Shown here piece after piece: positions 39,657-39,714 of a stretch of DNA of 39,714 bases. The stretch is from Actinomycetes bacterium (lineage in GTDB: Bacteria > Actinomycetota > Acidimicrobiia > Acidimicrobiales > Palsa-688): positions 1,043 to 40,756 of the forward strand of contig JAJYMM010000048.1 of NCBI GenBank assembly GCA_021787035.1. The letters are read 5' to 3'. Positions within the stretch are counted from its first letter, which is position 1. The number at the start of each line of letters is the position of its first letter. The notes under the pieces were generated by a model that ran no database searches, was not told the origin of the DNA, and saw only the letters and a program-made list of their open reading frames with translations. Made by a program: the position numbers and the translations under genes.

Positions 39657-39714
39657 GTGGCCGTAATGCCGGATAAGTCGTCGAGCGCTATGCCATTGCA
39701 AAGTGGCCAGGCCG
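39657..39714 (+). CDS. Start of an unidentified gene, cut by the window end
   Basis: GTG 39657 follows GGAGG (39648-39652) by 4 nt and opens a frame without stop to the window edge (about 19 residues, MAVMPDKSSSAMPLQSGQA). ATG 39666 is an in-frame alternative. A -10-like TAATCT lies at 39610-39615. It is too short to identify. Confidence 0.45.
   Translation, partial: MAVMPDKSSSAMPLQSGQA

Overview
This is a GC-rich window with densely packed genes, many GTG/TTG starts, a WhiB regulator, an ArsA-type ATPase pair beside WhiB, a STAS anti-anti-sigma factor and sugar ABC operons without their own ATPase. Together these point to an actinobacterium (Actinomycetota). I cannot fix the class from this sequence; a deep lineage such as Acidimicrobiia is a guess. 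The first nine bases match the end of an Illumina adapter, so position 1 is probably a contig end from a metagenome or draft assembly.

Layout. 1-5.7 kb: a secreted Asp-box beta-propeller (minus), an inverted remnant of a second propeller, a small HTH-like protein, a GNAT acetyltransferase, two unknown small ORFs and a VapBC-type toxin-antitoxin pair with a palindromic operator. 5.8-11.8 kb: a tightly coupled five-gene minus-strand operon. It encodes a sigma-like/winged-helix protein, a coiled-coil protein, a P-loop-less ATPase-like protein, an intact BrxD-like (DUF2791) ATPase and an SF2 helicase. This is the best candidate for an under-described system, possibly DNA processing or defence. 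11.9-12.9 kb: a zinc-ribbon rhomboid protease.

13.1-23.5 kb: an L-arabinose locus. It holds araB, araA, araD and a zinc dehydrogenase, then a sugar-binding protein with two permeases, then an intracellular GH51 arabinofuranosidase. Three near-identical 16-bp operators (core ATGTTAGCG) precede its three transcription units, so they form one regulon. Imported arabino-oligosaccharides would be cut by GH51, and arabinose would then go through AraA, AraB and AraD to D-xylulose 5-phosphate. 23.5-30.5 kb: a second sugar module, with a glycogen-debranching-like GH on minus and LacI regulator, binding protein and two permeases on plus. Two TTGATCGTTCA boxes lie between the divergent genes. Neither ABC system has an ATPase here, so both probably use a shared MsiK-type ATPase encoded elsewhere.

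30.5-34.5 kb: a glycerophosphodiester phosphodiesterase and an EamA transporter (minus), divergent from an XRE-cupin regulator and a group II PLP decarboxylase (plus). The divergent promoters share one palindrome. 34.5-39.7 kb: a PAP2-like membrane protein lacking its catalytic histidines, WhiB, two ArsA-like ATPases, a repeat-rich intergenic region, a STAS protein, a lone receiver-domain protein, tRNA-Pro(CGG) and the start of another gene.

Recurring themes are leaderless-looking starts (a -10-like hexamer 5-9 nt before the start codon), short in-frame tandem duplications, and a strong hairpin between the binding-protein and permease genes of both ABC operons.
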